Assembly: GCA_963836085.1 (NCBI GenBank)
Contig: CAWIHT010000002.1
Location: 124,001 to 188,000 of the forward strand
DNA: 64,000 bases
Source: JAHEEL01 sp963836085
GTDB taxonomy: Bacteria > Actinomycetota > Acidimicrobiia > Spongiisociales > UBA5794
Direction: 5' to 3'
Shown: positions 49,072-57,727 of the stretch, piece by piece
How positions within the stretch are numbered: position 1 is the stretch's first letter
Layout: each line of letters opens with the position of its first letter
Program-made: the position numbers and the translations under genes
Notes under the pieces: generated by a model
What the model saw: the letters and a program-made list of their open reading frames with translations, nothing else
Database searches by the model: none
Told to the model about the DNA's origin: nothing

Positions 49072-49191
49072 CACGAAGTAGCGAGCGCAACCTGCGTTCG
49101 TCGTCGATGAACGGTCGCTGGGTCGGCGATGGGCTGGCCTGGAGCGCTGCACGTCGCCGCGTTCACTCCGCCGACAGGGTGCTGCTTTGCC

Positions 49192-49246
49192 TATACTCCA
49201 GTCTGCAACGGGAGTACGAGTCGAGGTGGGCCTGGCCCGCCTCGTT
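49192..49246 (+). promoter_or_regulatory. rimP-nusA-infB promoter and leader hairpin
   Basis: TATACT (49192-49197) is the probable -10 box. A nine-pair stem follows, GAGGTGGGC (49223-49231) with GCCCGCCTC (49235-49243), including one G-T pair, loop CTG, then GTT. It sits about 30 bases before the rimP GTG and could act in attenuation by NusA. The structure is seen; the role is inferred. Confidence 0.5.
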
Positions 49247-49276
49247 GTGTGATGTACGCATTGAGGAGCACCGGGC

Positions 49277-49756
49277 GTGGCCGATATCGCGGAACAGATT
49301 TGGGGTCTTGTGGGCCCATATGTTGCCGCCGAGGGCGTTGAACTCGACGATGTCGAGGTCCTTGGAGGTGGCAGGCTGCTGCGCGTTGTCGTCGACTCCG
49401 ACGACGCGCTCGGACTCGATCGGCTCACGGATCTCTCGCGGGGAATCTCGCGGCTGATCGAGAACGATGATCCGTTCCCCGGGGCGTACACGCTTGAAGT
49501 GACGTCACCCGGGCTCGAGCGGAAGCTTCGCCGACCGGAACACTTCCAGAAGGCGCTCAAGAGCGATGTGCACATCAAGACGTTCCGGAAGATCGAAGAC
49601 GACAAGCACCACCGTGGTGTTCTCGTCGCAGCCGACGCCGATGAGATTGTCGTCGACGTCGACGGTACCGACCGACGCATCGAGATGACCGATATCTCGT
49701 CGGCACGCACCGTGTTTGTATGGAAAAAGGGCGAGAAGCCTGGGAAAAAGGCGTAG
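49277..49756 (+). CDS. rimP: Ribosome maturation factor RimP
   Basis: 159 residues from GTG 49277 with GAGGAG upstream. The N-terminal domain reads VELDDVEVLGGGRLLRVVVDSDDALGLDRLTDLSRGISRLIE; YTLEVTSPGLERKLRRPEHF near 68 is the family signature; an SH3-like domain follows from about 95. It helps assemble the 30S subunit. First gene of the nusA-infB operon. Confidence 0.95.
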   Translation: MADIAEQIWGLVGPYVAAEGVELDDVEVLGGGRLLRVVVDSDDALGLDRLTDLSRGISRLIENDDPFPGAYTLEVTSPGLERKLRRPEHFQKALKSDVHIKTFRKIEDDKHHRGVLVAADADEIVVDVDGTDRRIEMTDISSARTVFVWKKGEKPGKKA

Positions 49757-49768
49757 GGAGAGGCAACG

Positions 49769-51022
49769 ATGGACTACAACCTGTTGGACGCGTTGGAGCT
49801 CCTCGAGCGAGAGAAGGGTGTCCCGGCGGACACGATTCTCGACGCGCTCGCGAACGCACTCGTCTCGGCCTACAAGCGCACGCCCGGCGCCGCCGAAGAG
49901 GCACGCGTCACGATTGACGCCGACACCGGAGAGATCCTGGTCTACGGACAGGATCTCGATGAGGATGGGAACGTCGTTGAGGAGTGGGAAGACACGCCGG
50001 AGGACTTCGGCAGGATCGCCGCTCAGACCGCGAAACAGGTGATTCGCCAGCGTCTGCGCGACGCGAAACGCGAGCAGGTCTACGACCTCTACGAGGGGCG
50101 CGAGGGCGACCTCATCACGGGGATCATCCAGCAGTCGGACCACCGCTACGCGATCCTCGATCTTGGCGATGCCGAGGCCATCATGCCGTCATCGGAGCGC
50201 ATCCCATACGAGCGTCTCGAGCGGGGCAATCGTGTCAAGGGGTACATCCTCGAGGTGCGGGGCGAGGGCAAAGGGCCGCAGATCGTCGTGTCGCGCAGCC
50301 ATCCCGAGTTCATCCGTTCGTTGTTCGAACTCGAGGTCCCCGAGCTTGTCGACGGAGATGTCGAGATTCGGGCGATCGCTCGTGAGCCGGGACACCGGAC
50401 CAAGATCGCTGTGGCCTCGAACGACCCAAACGTCGACCCTGTTGGAGCCTGCGTGGGCGCCAGGGGTTCACGTGTTCGTCAGGTCGTGAACGAACTCCGG
50501 GGAGAGAAGGTCGATATCGTCGAGTGGCGGGACGACACCGAGGGATTCATCGCTGAGGCGCTGAGCCCCGCCAGGGTCAAGGAAGTCCGTCTCGACGAGG
50601 ACGAACGGACCGCCGAAGTGGTCGTCCCCGATCACCAGCTATCGCTCGCCATCGGCAAGGAAGGGCAGAACGCCCGACTTGCGGCCCGTCTCTCCGGCTA
50701 CCGGATCGATATCCGCTCCGAGAGCCAGGACCTGGGCCTCGACATCGAAGAGGAAGAAGAACTCGTGGTGGAGGCAGCCACCGAGATCGTCGAGGAATCC
50801 GCCGCCGAAGAAGCCGTGGCTGAGGCGATCGTCGAAGAGGCCGTCGAAGAAGCCATGGACGAGGTCGCTGTGGAGGCGGCTGAAGAGGCCGTTGACGAGA
50901 CCGTCGTCGAAGAGATCACAGCGACGGAGGACGACCTCGAGGTTGAGGTCGCCGTCGTCGACGAACCGGTGGACGCGGACGAGGACGCGGTCGAGGCCGG
51001 GGAAGAAAACGAGGAGAACTGA
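49769..51022 (+). CDS. nusA: Transcription termination/antitermination factor NusA with acidic tail
   Basis: 417 residues. The N-terminal RNA-polymerase-binding domain (LLDALELLEREKGVPADTILDALANALVSAYKR), S1 domain (RYAILDLGDAEAIMPSSERIPYERLERGNRVKGYILEV), then KH1 and KH2 (DPVGACVGARGSRVRQVVNELRGEKVDIVEW, then LAIGKEGQNARLAARLSGYRIDI). From about 328 the last 90 residues are nearly all E, A, V and D. It modulates pausing, termination and rRNA antitermination. infB follows with no spacer; the ylxR gene often found between them is absent. Confidence 0.96.
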   Translation: MDYNLLDALELLEREKGVPADTILDALANALVSAYKRTPGAAEEARVTIDADTGEILVYGQDLDEDGNVVEEWEDTPEDFGRIAAQTAKQVIRQRLRDAKREQVYDLYEGREGDLITGIIQQSDHRYAILDLGDAEAIMPSSERIPYERLERGNRVKGYILEVRGEGKGPQIVVSRSHPEFIRSLFELEVPELVDGDVEIRAIAREPGHRTKIAVASNDPNVDPVGACVGARGSRVRQVVNELRGEKVDIVEWRDDTEGFIAEALSPARVKEVRLDEDERTAEVVVPDHQLSLAIGKEGQNARLAARLSGYRIDIRSESQDLGLDIEEEEELVVEAATEIVEESAAEEAVAEAIVEEAVEEAMDEVAVEAAEEAVDETVVEEITATEDDLEVEVAVVDEPVDADEDAVEAGEENEEN

Positions 51023-53098
51023 GTGGCGAAGCAAAGGGTCTACGAACTCGCACGAGACCTTGGGCTCGAGTCCAAGGATGTGCTGACGCGCGCTCAGGAG
51101 CTCGGGATCGAGGTGAAGACGGCTTCGTCAGGTCTGGACGAAGACGCGGTGGCCCTCGTCCGACTGTCGTACGAAGACACGGCTGATACCACCGAGGCGG
51201 AAGCGGAGGTCGAGGCGGAAGCCGCGGTCGAAGTCAAAGCGGAATTCGAGGCCGAAGTCGAAGCCGAGGCAGCCGCCGAAGCCGATGACGACGTGGAAAC
51301 GATCGAAGGCGACGAGCCCGGCGACGAACTCGTTCTCCTGGTCGAACCCGGTCTCACGACCCACGAACTGGCCCGCATGATCAAGACCCGGACGGTTCTC
51401 ATCGTCCAGGCGCTCATGGAGATGGGTGAGATGGTGCCGGCGGGCGGAACGATTCCGACCGACGCCATCGAGGAGCTTGGCCGGAAGTTCGGGTATGAGC
51501 TCCTAGTCGCCGAGCAAGAAGAGATCGAAGAAGAAGACGAGGGTCCGACGCATCACGTCGTCGAGTATGACGACGATCCGGCGAGCCTGAAGTCGCGGCC
51601 TGCCGTCGTCACGGTGATGGGCCACGTCGACCATGGGAAGACGCAACTGCTCGACACCATACGGACCGCCGACGTGGTCGCCGGCGAGGCCGGCGGCATC
51701 ACCCAGCACATCGGTGCCTATCAGGTCACGAGCGGCGACAACACCATCACATTCATCGACACCCCGGGCCACGAGGCGTTCACCGCTCTGCGTGCCCGCG
51801 GAGCGAACGTCACCGACCTCGTGATTCTCGTGGTGGCCGCCAACGACGGCGTCATGCCGCAGACCGTGGAGGCCATCGACCACGCCAAGGCCGCCGATGT
51901 TCCGATCATTGTGGCCATCAACAAGATGGACCTCGAGACTGCTGACCCGTTCGCGGTGCGGGGAGCGTTGACGCAGCACGGCATCGTGGTTGAGGACCTC
52001 GGTGGTGACGTTCCCGCAGTCGAGGTGTCCGCATTGACCGGCGCTGGCGTCGAGGACCTCCTCGAGATCGTCGCCCTGGTGGCCGAAGTCGAAGAACTCA
52101 CCGCCAATCCGAGCGCCCCCGCGGTCGGTACGGTCATCGAGGGCCAGTTGGAGATCGGTCGCGGACCCGTCGCTACCGTCATCGTTCAGCGCGGAACGCT
52201 CAAGAAGGGTGATGCGATCGTCTGCGGAACCGTCTCGGGCCGCGTTCGCGCCATGTTCGACGAGCGCGGCGGTCAGCTGAAGACGGCGGGTCCGAGTGCC
52301 CCGGTGGTTGTCTCCGGATGGGGCGAAGTACCCCTCGCCGGTGACATGTTCGAGGTCGTGAAGAATGAGCGGATCGCCCGCAAGATGGCCGAGGAACAGA
52401 CAGCACGGAGGCGTGGCGAGGACTTGACGGTTCCGACCGCGACCGAGCGCCTCACCCAGCTCCTCGAACAACTCAGAACCTCCGACCATGCGGAACTCCG
52501 CATCGTCGTCAAGGCCGACGCACACGGCTCGCTCGAGGCGATTCGCGAAGCTGTCGGCAAGATCTCCAGGGAGGACGCGTCGGTCACGATTGTGCACGGC
52601 GCGGTCGGCGGAATCACCGCCAACAACGTCATGCTCGCCGAGGCTTCCGAAGCACTGATCTACGGATTCAACGCACGACCGGATGCGTCAGCGAGAAGCG
52701 CCGCGAAAGAGGCCGGCATCGACATCAGGACGTTCTCGATCATCTACGAACTCCTGGACGACATCGAATCGATGTTGGTCGGTGAACTCGCACCGGACGA
52801 GGTCGAGACATTCCTCGGCGTCGCCGAGGTCCGTGCGGTCTTCCGTGCACCACGGTTCGGTCTGGTCGCCGGTTGCTACGTCACCGAGGGTTCGATCAAC
52901 CGCAATGCCCGGGCACGCCTCGTGCGTGAAGGGGTGGTCATCTACGACGGCAGGATGACATCGTTGCGCCGCTTCAAGGATGATGTGCAGTCCGTCCAAA
53001 CCGGATACGAATGCGGCATCGGCTTGGCCAACTTCCGTGACATCAAGGAAGGCGACACGATCGAGTCCTACGAGGTCAACGAGATCGCCAGGACCTGA
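51023..53098 (+). CDS. infB: Translation initiation factor IF-2
   Basis: 691 residues, short for an actinobacterium (often 900 or more). The IF2-N domain is KQRVYELARDLGLESKDVL, followed by an acidic E/A/V repeat stretch (about 55-90) instead of the usual long basic linker, then a second IF2-N module (TTHELARMIKTRTVLIVQALMEMG). The G domain has VMGHVDHGKTQLLD near 200, DTPGHEAFTALRARG near 247 and INKMDL near 302. Domains II to IV end in YECGIGLANFRDIKEGD. It places initiator tRNA on the 30S subunit. Confidence 0.97.
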   Translation: MAKQRVYELARDLGLESKDVLTRAQELGIEVKTASSGLDEDAVALVRLSYEDTADTTEAEAEVEAEAAVEVKAEFEAEVEAEAAAEADDDVETIEGDEPGDELVLLVEPGLTTHELARMIKTRTVLIVQALMEMGEMVPAGGTIPTDAIEELGRKFGYELLVAEQEEIEEEDEGPTHHVVEYDDDPASLKSRPAVVTVMGHVDHGKTQLLDTIRTADVVAGEAGGITQHIGAYQVTSGDNTITFIDTPGHEAFTALRARGANVTDLVILVVAANDGVMPQTVEAIDHAKAADVPIIVAINKMDLETADPFAVRGALTQHGIVVEDLGGDVPAVEVSALTGAGVEDLLEIVALVAEVEELTANPSAPAVGTVIEGQLEIGRGPVATVIVQRGTLKKGDAIVCGTVSGRVRAMFDERGGQLKTAGPSAPVVVSGWGEVPLAGDMFEVVKNERIARKMAEEQTARRRGEDLTVPTATERLTQLLEQLRTSDHAELRIVVKADAHGSLEAIREAVGKISREDASVTIVHGAVGGITANNVMLAEASEALIYGFNARPDASARSAAKEAGIDIRTFSIIYELLDDIESMLVGELAPDEVETFLGVAEVRAVFRAPRFGLVAGCYVTEGSINRNARARLVREGVVIYDGRMTSLRRFKDDVQSVQTGYECGIGLANFRDIKEGDTIESYEVNEIART

Positions 53099-53127
53099 CC
53101 GGCGGTCGTACGCGGAGGAGGCGCAGG

Positions 53128-53424
53128 GTGGACGTCGGAGCCCTCCACGTCGAACTCCGGATTCGCGGGATCCGATCACTCAAGGAGAAGCGCCGCGTGC
53201 TGAAGAGGATCATCGCCGATATCGGTACCGCCCACCCGGTCGCGATCGCCGAGGTCGATCATCAGAACCTCTGGCAGCGTGCCGATCTCGGCATCGCCGT
53301 GGTGTCCGAGTCGCCGGGCCATGTGGATCGGATGCTGGCGACGATTGCCAGGGATCTTGAACGGCGAACGGAGATCGAGGTACTCGATAGCCGACGCTCG
53401 TACCTCGATGAGGAGGACCGATGA
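53128..53424 (+). CDS. DUF503 family protein
   Basis: 98 residues: VGALHVELRIRGIRSLKEKRRVLKRII, AIAEVDHQNLWQRADLGIAVVS, HVDRMLATIARDLE. This small family sits between infB and rbfA in Gram-positive bacteria and actinobacteria (YlxP-like) and is presumed linked to ribosome function. GTG start with GGAGGAG upstream; the stop overlaps rbfA as ATGA. Confidence 0.93.
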   Translation: MDVGALHVELRIRGIRSLKEKRRVLKRIIADIGTAHPVAIAEVDHQNLWQRADLGIAVVSESPGHVDRMLATIARDLERRTEIEVLDSRRSYLDEEDR

Positions 53425-53795
53425 GTCGACCGGACAGCCCACGCATGCGCAAGGTCAACGAACTGCTGCGCGAGGTCATCGCCGAGGCGGTGATCGACCT
53501 GAAGGATCCGGGCCTCGGATTCCTGACGATCACCGGAGTCGACGCCTCACCCGACCTGAGGATTGCCTTCGTGTACTACTCCGTGCTCGGCACCGACGAA
53601 GAGGTTCAACAGACCGCCGAGGCGCTCGAACGAGCGACGCCGCGCATCCAGGCGGTCGCAGGGAGCCAGATCAGGATGAAGTACACCCCACGTCTAGCCT
53701 TCCGTCTCGACCCGGCGATCGGTGAGGGCCTCAAGATCGACCGCCTCCTCCACGAACTCGACCCAGATCCGGAGCTTCCAGATGCCACCGACTGA
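53421..53795 (+). CDS. rbfA: Ribosome-binding factor A
   Basis: 124 residues with a KH-like fold: RMRKVNELLREVIAEAVIDLKDPGLGFLTITGVDASPDLRIAFVYYSV and IRMKYTPRLAFRLDPAIGEGLKIDRLLHEL. It binds the 30S neck during late assembly and is needed for cold growth. It overlaps both neighbours. Confidence 0.96.
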   Translation: MSRPDSPRMRKVNELLREVIAEAVIDLKDPGLGFLTITGVDASPDLRIAFVYYSVLGTDEEVQQTAEALERATPRIQAVAGSQIRMKYTPRLAFRLDPAIGEGLKIDRLLHELDPDPELPDATD

Positions 53796-54747
53796 AGAAG
53801 CATGGGATGCGGCAATCGCCGAGATGAACCGAGCCAATCGGATCGGCGTGGTTGGCCACGTGCGACCGGACGGAGACGCGATCGGCTCGATGGTTGCGAT
53901 CGCATTGGCGGCGAGGGGAGAGGGCAAAGACGCCGTTGCCTCCTTCGGGAAGCCGTTCGTCCTCGGCTCCGAGTTCCGTTTTCTCGATCAGAGCGTGCTC
54001 GTTCCACCGGAGGAGTTCCCGACCGATCTGGACCTCGCGATCGTCTGCGACACCGGAGTCCTCGATCGGGTGGGCTCCGTCGGTTCAGCCGTCTCGAGCG
54101 CACGGCGTCTTCTCGTCATCGACCATCACCTCACACCGGGGACGATTGGTGACGTTCGGGTTGTCGATCCAGAGGCAGCAGCGACGACGCAACTGGTGTT
54201 CGAGTTCCTCGATCGCCTCGGCTGGGAGATCACCCGACCGATCGCAGAGGCGCTGTACACGGGATTGGTCACCGACACGGGCCGGTTCCAGTATTCGTCG
54301 ACCAGTCCGGCAGTGCATCGCATGGCCGCCGACCTCCTCGACGCCGGGGTTGAGCCGGCGCCGATCGGGCAGGCGCTCTACGAAGAGACAGCGTTTGGGT
54401 ACTTCGCCGTCGTGTCCCGGGTGCTTGGGAGCGCCCAACTGGATGAAGAAGCGGGCCTTGTGTGGGCGCTGCTGCGGCGGGAGGACATCGCCGATGCGGG
54501 CATCGCCTGGGAGGATGCCGACCAACTGATCGATCTGGTTCGGCTGGCTCGTGAGGCAGGCGTCGCTTGCCTTCTCAAAGAGGTGCAGCCGGGAGTGTTG
54601 AAGGGGAGTCTGCGATCTCGTGGAGAGTGCGACGTCGCGAGGATTGCCCAGTCCTTCGGTGGCGGAGGTCATCGGAATGCAGCCGGATTCACATCGAAGC
54701 TCAGCGTCGATGACACGATCGCCCAAGTCGTGGGGCAGATGAAGTGA
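53782..54747 (+). CDS. DHH-family phosphoesterase, NrnA-like
   Basis: 321 residues. DHH motifs: VVGHVRPDGDAIGSMVAI near 25, IVCDTGVLDRVG near 90, LLVIDHHLTPG near 115 (the DHH), TGLVTDTGRFQYSS near 173. The DHHA1 domain ends in FGGGGHRNAAGF near 300. NrnA enzymes degrade short oligoribonucleotides and pAp, and some act on cyclic dinucleotides. ATG 53782 lies 14 bases inside rbfA; it overlaps truB. Confidence 0.92.
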   Translation: MPPTEEAWDAAIAEMNRANRIGVVGHVRPDGDAIGSMVAIALAARGEGKDAVASFGKPFVLGSEFRFLDQSVLVPPEEFPTDLDLAIVCDTGVLDRVGSVGSAVSSARRLLVIDHHLTPGTIGDVRVVDPEAAATTQLVFEFLDRLGWEITRPIAEALYTGLVTDTGRFQYSSTSPAVHRMAADLLDAGVEPAPIGQALYEETAFGYFAVVSRVLGSAQLDEEAGLVWALLRREDIADAGIAWEDADQLIDLVRLAREAGVACLLKEVQPGVLKGSLRSRGECDVARIAQSFGGGGHRNAAGFTSKLSVDDTIAQVVGQMK

Positions 54748-55652
54748 AGAAGACGGGTGTCGGGGACGGGTTCCTGCTCGTTGACAAGGACCGCGGATGG
54801 ACCAGCCACGACGTCGTCGCAAAGGTGCGGGGATTGATCGGAGGCAAGGTCGGTCATGCCGGGACGCTCGATCCGATGGCGACCGGTCTCCTCGTGCTCG
54901 GCCTCGGGCGCTACACGCGCCTTCTGCGGTACGTGCAGGGTCTCCCGAAGGAATACCAGGCGACCGCCCTCTTCGGGGTCGCGACCGACTCACTCGATGC
55001 CGACGGAACCGTGATCGAACGGGCGCCGCTGCCGGTGACCAGCGAAGAGATAGAAGCGGCCGCTGAGAGGTTCCGCGGATCGATCCTCCAAACTCCTCCG
55101 ATGGTCTCGGCGCGCAAGGTCGAAGGGAAGCGGTTGTACGAACTGGCGCGAGCCGGTGAGGTCGTCGAACGAGAAGCGAGGCCGGTTGAGATCTACGAAC
55201 TGAGCATTACCGACGTCGCTCCCTCGGACTACCCGGAGGTCTCCTTCGATGTCGTCTGCAGCACCGGAACCTACGTCCGCACCCTCGGCGACGATCTGGC
55301 GCGTGCCCTCGGAGGACGAGCGCACCTCACGGCGCTGCGGCGAGTGAGGAATGGTTCGATCTGTGTGACGGACGCCGTGCGGATCGACGACGTTGCAGCC
55401 GCCGTTGCCGATGGCACGGTGGCAGACCTCGTTGCCTCGACTGAAGCGGTCCTTGCCGACGTGCCGTCCCGAGAGATTCCCGTGACGCTCGTACCGGCCG
55501 CCCGCAATGGCGCCGCCATCCCGATCGCGGACCTCGCAGAAGGCGAACGTCTGACCGACGGGGGCCTGCTCCGGCTGACGGCAGACGGCATCCTGGTTGG
55601 GATGTATCGGATGGAGGGACCGGTGGCGAAGGCAGAGGTCGTGACCGCATGA
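54744..55652 (+). CDS. truB: tRNA pseudouridine-55 synthase
   Basis: 302 residues from a GTG overlapping the previous stop. FLLVDKDRGWTSHDVVAKVRG near 10, then the catalytic loop HAGTLDPMATGLLVLGLGRYTRLL near 38 (catalytic D), KEYQATALFGVATDSLDADG near 68, and CSTGTYVRTLGDDLA near 172. The C-terminal PUA-like part is shortened or diverged. It converts U55 of tRNAs. rbfA-nrnA-truB-ribF is a standard order. Confidence 0.96.
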   Translation: MKKTGVGDGFLLVDKDRGWTSHDVVAKVRGLIGGKVGHAGTLDPMATGLLVLGLGRYTRLLRYVQGLPKEYQATALFGVATDSLDADGTVIERAPLPVTSEEIEAAAERFRGSILQTPPMVSARKVEGKRLYELARAGEVVEREARPVEIYELSITDVAPSDYPEVSFDVVCSTGTYVRTLGDDLARALGGRAHLTALRRVRNGSICVTDAVRIDDVAAAVADGTVADLVASTEAVLADVPSREIPVTLVPAARNGAAIPIADLAEGERLTDGGLLRLTADGILVGMYRMEGPVAKAEVVTA

Positions 55653-56581
55653 TCATCTACCAGGGGGACGCTGCCGGGTGGGGTCCGATCCCGGGAGGGT
55701 CCGCGGTCGCTATCGGCGTATTCGACGGGGTCCACCGGGGGCACAAGCGGGTCCTCGAAGCGGTTGGACGTCACGACCACGGATGTGCCCGCGTCGCAAT
55801 GACGTTTGGAACTCATCCTGCTGCGCTGCTCGCCCCCGATGTGAACCCGACGCGGCTGAGCACGCTCAAGCGTCGCTTCGAACTGTTCGAGGCCGCGGGA
55901 ATCGAGCGGGTTGCTGTGCTGGACTTTGACGTCACGTTGCGGGATCTGACACCTGAAGCCTTCGTCGAACGATTCCTGGTCCATGGCCTGAACGCTCGGT
56001 TCGTCGCCGTTGGCGAGGGGTTCCGTTTCGGGCGCGGCGCGGGCGGTTCTACCGCGACACTCGAGGAGCTGGGGGAGCGTCACGGGTTCGCGGTCGACGT
56101 GGTCGAGATCGCCACACACGGTGGCGTGGAGATTCGTTCGACGTTGATCCGTTGCCGGATTGAGGAAGGTGACGTCTCCGACGCCGCCGCAATGCTCGGT
56201 CGCCCCTATGAAGTCGAGGGCATCGTCGTGCCAGGAGATGCGAGGGGGAGACAACTCGGTGTTCCGACGGCGAACGTCTCGGTGCCCGCGACCCTGACGG
56301 TTCCTCAGAGCGGCGTGTACGCCGTCACCGTCGGCATCGACGGTCGCGAACTCCCCGGTGTCGCCAACCTTGGAGTCCGCCCGACCTTCGACGGCACCGA
56401 GCAGGTGCTCGAGGTGCACGTGCTCGGCTTCAATGAGAACCTCTACGGCAAGCAACTCCGCGTCGGTTTCGTCGAGCGAATCAGGGATGAGCTGCGGTTC
56501 GAGTCCATTGACGGGCTCCTCACCCAGATCCGCCACGACATCGCATCGGCGACGGTGATCCTGGACGAACGGACCTCTTGA
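55649..56581 (+). CDS. ribF: Bifunctional riboflavin kinase / FAD synthetase
   Basis: 310 residues. The adenylyltransferase domain has AIGVFDGVHRGHKRVLEAVGR near 24 and FVAVGEGFRFGRGAGGS near 120. The kinase domain begins near 190 with YEVEGIVVPGDARGRQLGVPTANV and ends with RIRDELRFESIDGLLTQI. It makes FMN and FAD, cofactors for, among others, the ETF at the left edge. The ATG overlaps truB (ATGA). Confidence 0.95.
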   Translation: MIIYQGDAAGWGPIPGGSAVAIGVFDGVHRGHKRVLEAVGRHDHGCARVAMTFGTHPAALLAPDVNPTRLSTLKRRFELFEAAGIERVAVLDFDVTLRDLTPEAFVERFLVHGLNARFVAVGEGFRFGRGAGGSTATLEELGERHGFAVDVVEIATHGGVEIRSTLIRCRIEEGDVSDAAAMLGRPYEVEGIVVPGDARGRQLGVPTANVSVPATLTVPQSGVYAVTVGIDGRELPGVANLGVRPTFDGTEQVLEVHVLGFNENLYGKQLRVGFVERIRDELRFESIDGLLTQIRHDIASATVILDERTS

Positions 56582-56644
56582 CGGCGGGGGAGCGGCCCTG
56601 CATCGTGGACATGCCCTCCGCACTCCCCGGGATTGGATCCCATC

Positions 56645-57727
56645 GTGCCTGGCACCCTCCTTGCCGCAGCAGTCTTTGCCGCATCCGTCCTGTCGGTTGC
56701 GGGCGTGCACCCATCAGGCCCGCCTGTGGTCGACGGAACCGTGCCGGTCGCCGCCGAGGCACACGGCATCGGATCACCCGGTGACGGTCTTGGGCTCTCA
56801 TCGGGATCGCCGGTCCGATCGTCCGGCGGTCCGGCCAGGATTCCGCTCGCTCCGGCAGGCGGTGCGGGGATCGGGACGGTGGCGATCGCTGCCGCCGCTC
56901 TCGCTCGTCGCCGCAGGTTCGAGTCCACTGGAGGCGAAACCAGCCCTCTCTACGTCTATGTTCCAGGCCACGGTGGCGATCCTCACGGGTTCGATGACCT
57001 CGCTGGGAGGATTGGCCTCGGTCCGGAGGACATGCGGGTATTCGACTATCGCTGGGCATGGCCGTCGTCCGATCCGGTCGAAGCGTCACGCCACGCTCCC
57101 TCGTCGGATGCCGCTGATGCCCTCTCCTCCTACCTCGCGGCGCTGGGGTCCGATGGTCGGCCGATCTATCTGGTCGGGCACAGCAAGGGCGGAGCGGTGA
57201 TCACCGAAGTCGTCGGTCGGTGGGATGAGCATCCGTCGATGGGCGTCGAGGCAGTCGTCGGCGCCACCATCCTCGATCCGCCGATCTCGCGAGGCCCGCT
57301 CGGTCTGCTGCAGAGCCTGGGGTGGTTCCACGGCGACACGGCGGACGACGGCCTTTTCGACCCCGTGCGGTGCCGGTGGAACGGATGCCGGGACATTCGC
57401 AACGGTCTCGGTGAACGATCGGGTGTTGAAGTGGTCATTGTCCGGAATCCCGATGCTGCCTTCACGAATTTCCACGACCAACCCGATGGGGTGCGGGTCT
57501 ATGACCTCGATGATGGCGGGGGCAGCATGTTCGAACGATTTCCGAGTCTCATCGGGATGTGGCAGCGGATGGGCGAGGCGCACAACTCGGTGTTGCACAG
57601 CGACACCGTTGCAGGCTGCATCGCAGCCGAGGCCCGCCAGATCGGATCGTGTGTCTGGCCGAAACCGAAATCGCTACGGGTTCCGTGGGGACGCGGCCGC
57701 TCGGGGACCGGACCGCTGGCGTGCTAG
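56645..57727 (+). CDS. Membrane-associated alpha/beta-hydrolase-like protein
   Basis: 360 residues from GTG 56645 (TTGGAT stands six bases upstream; TTG 56633 is an alternative). A hydrophobic N-terminal segment (TLLAAAVFAASVLSVAGV) and a second one (GGAGIGTVAIAAAALARRRRF near 75) flank a G/S/P-rich stretch. The catalytic-like domain from about 100 has YVYVPGHGGDPHGF near 103 and the nucleophile elbow LVGHSKGGAVITEV near 180. Cysteines RCRWNGC near 244 may pair. A lipase or esterase role is likely; the substrate and the side of the membrane are unclear. Confidence 0.6.
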   Translation: MPGTLLAAAVFAASVLSVAGVHPSGPPVVDGTVPVAAEAHGIGSPGDGLGLSSGSPVRSSGGPARIPLAPAGGAGIGTVAIAAAALARRRRFESTGGETSPLYVYVPGHGGDPHGFDDLAGRIGLGPEDMRVFDYRWAWPSSDPVEASRHAPSSDAADALSSYLAALGSDGRPIYLVGHSKGGAVITEVVGRWDEHPSMGVEAVVGATILDPPISRGPLGLLQSLGWFHGDTADDGLFDPVRCRWNGCRDIRNGLGERSGVEVVIVRNPDAAFTNFHDQPDGVRVYDLDDGGGSMFERFPSLIGMWQRMGEAHNSVLHSDTVAGCIAAEARQIGSCVWPKPKSLRVPWGRGRSGTGPLAC

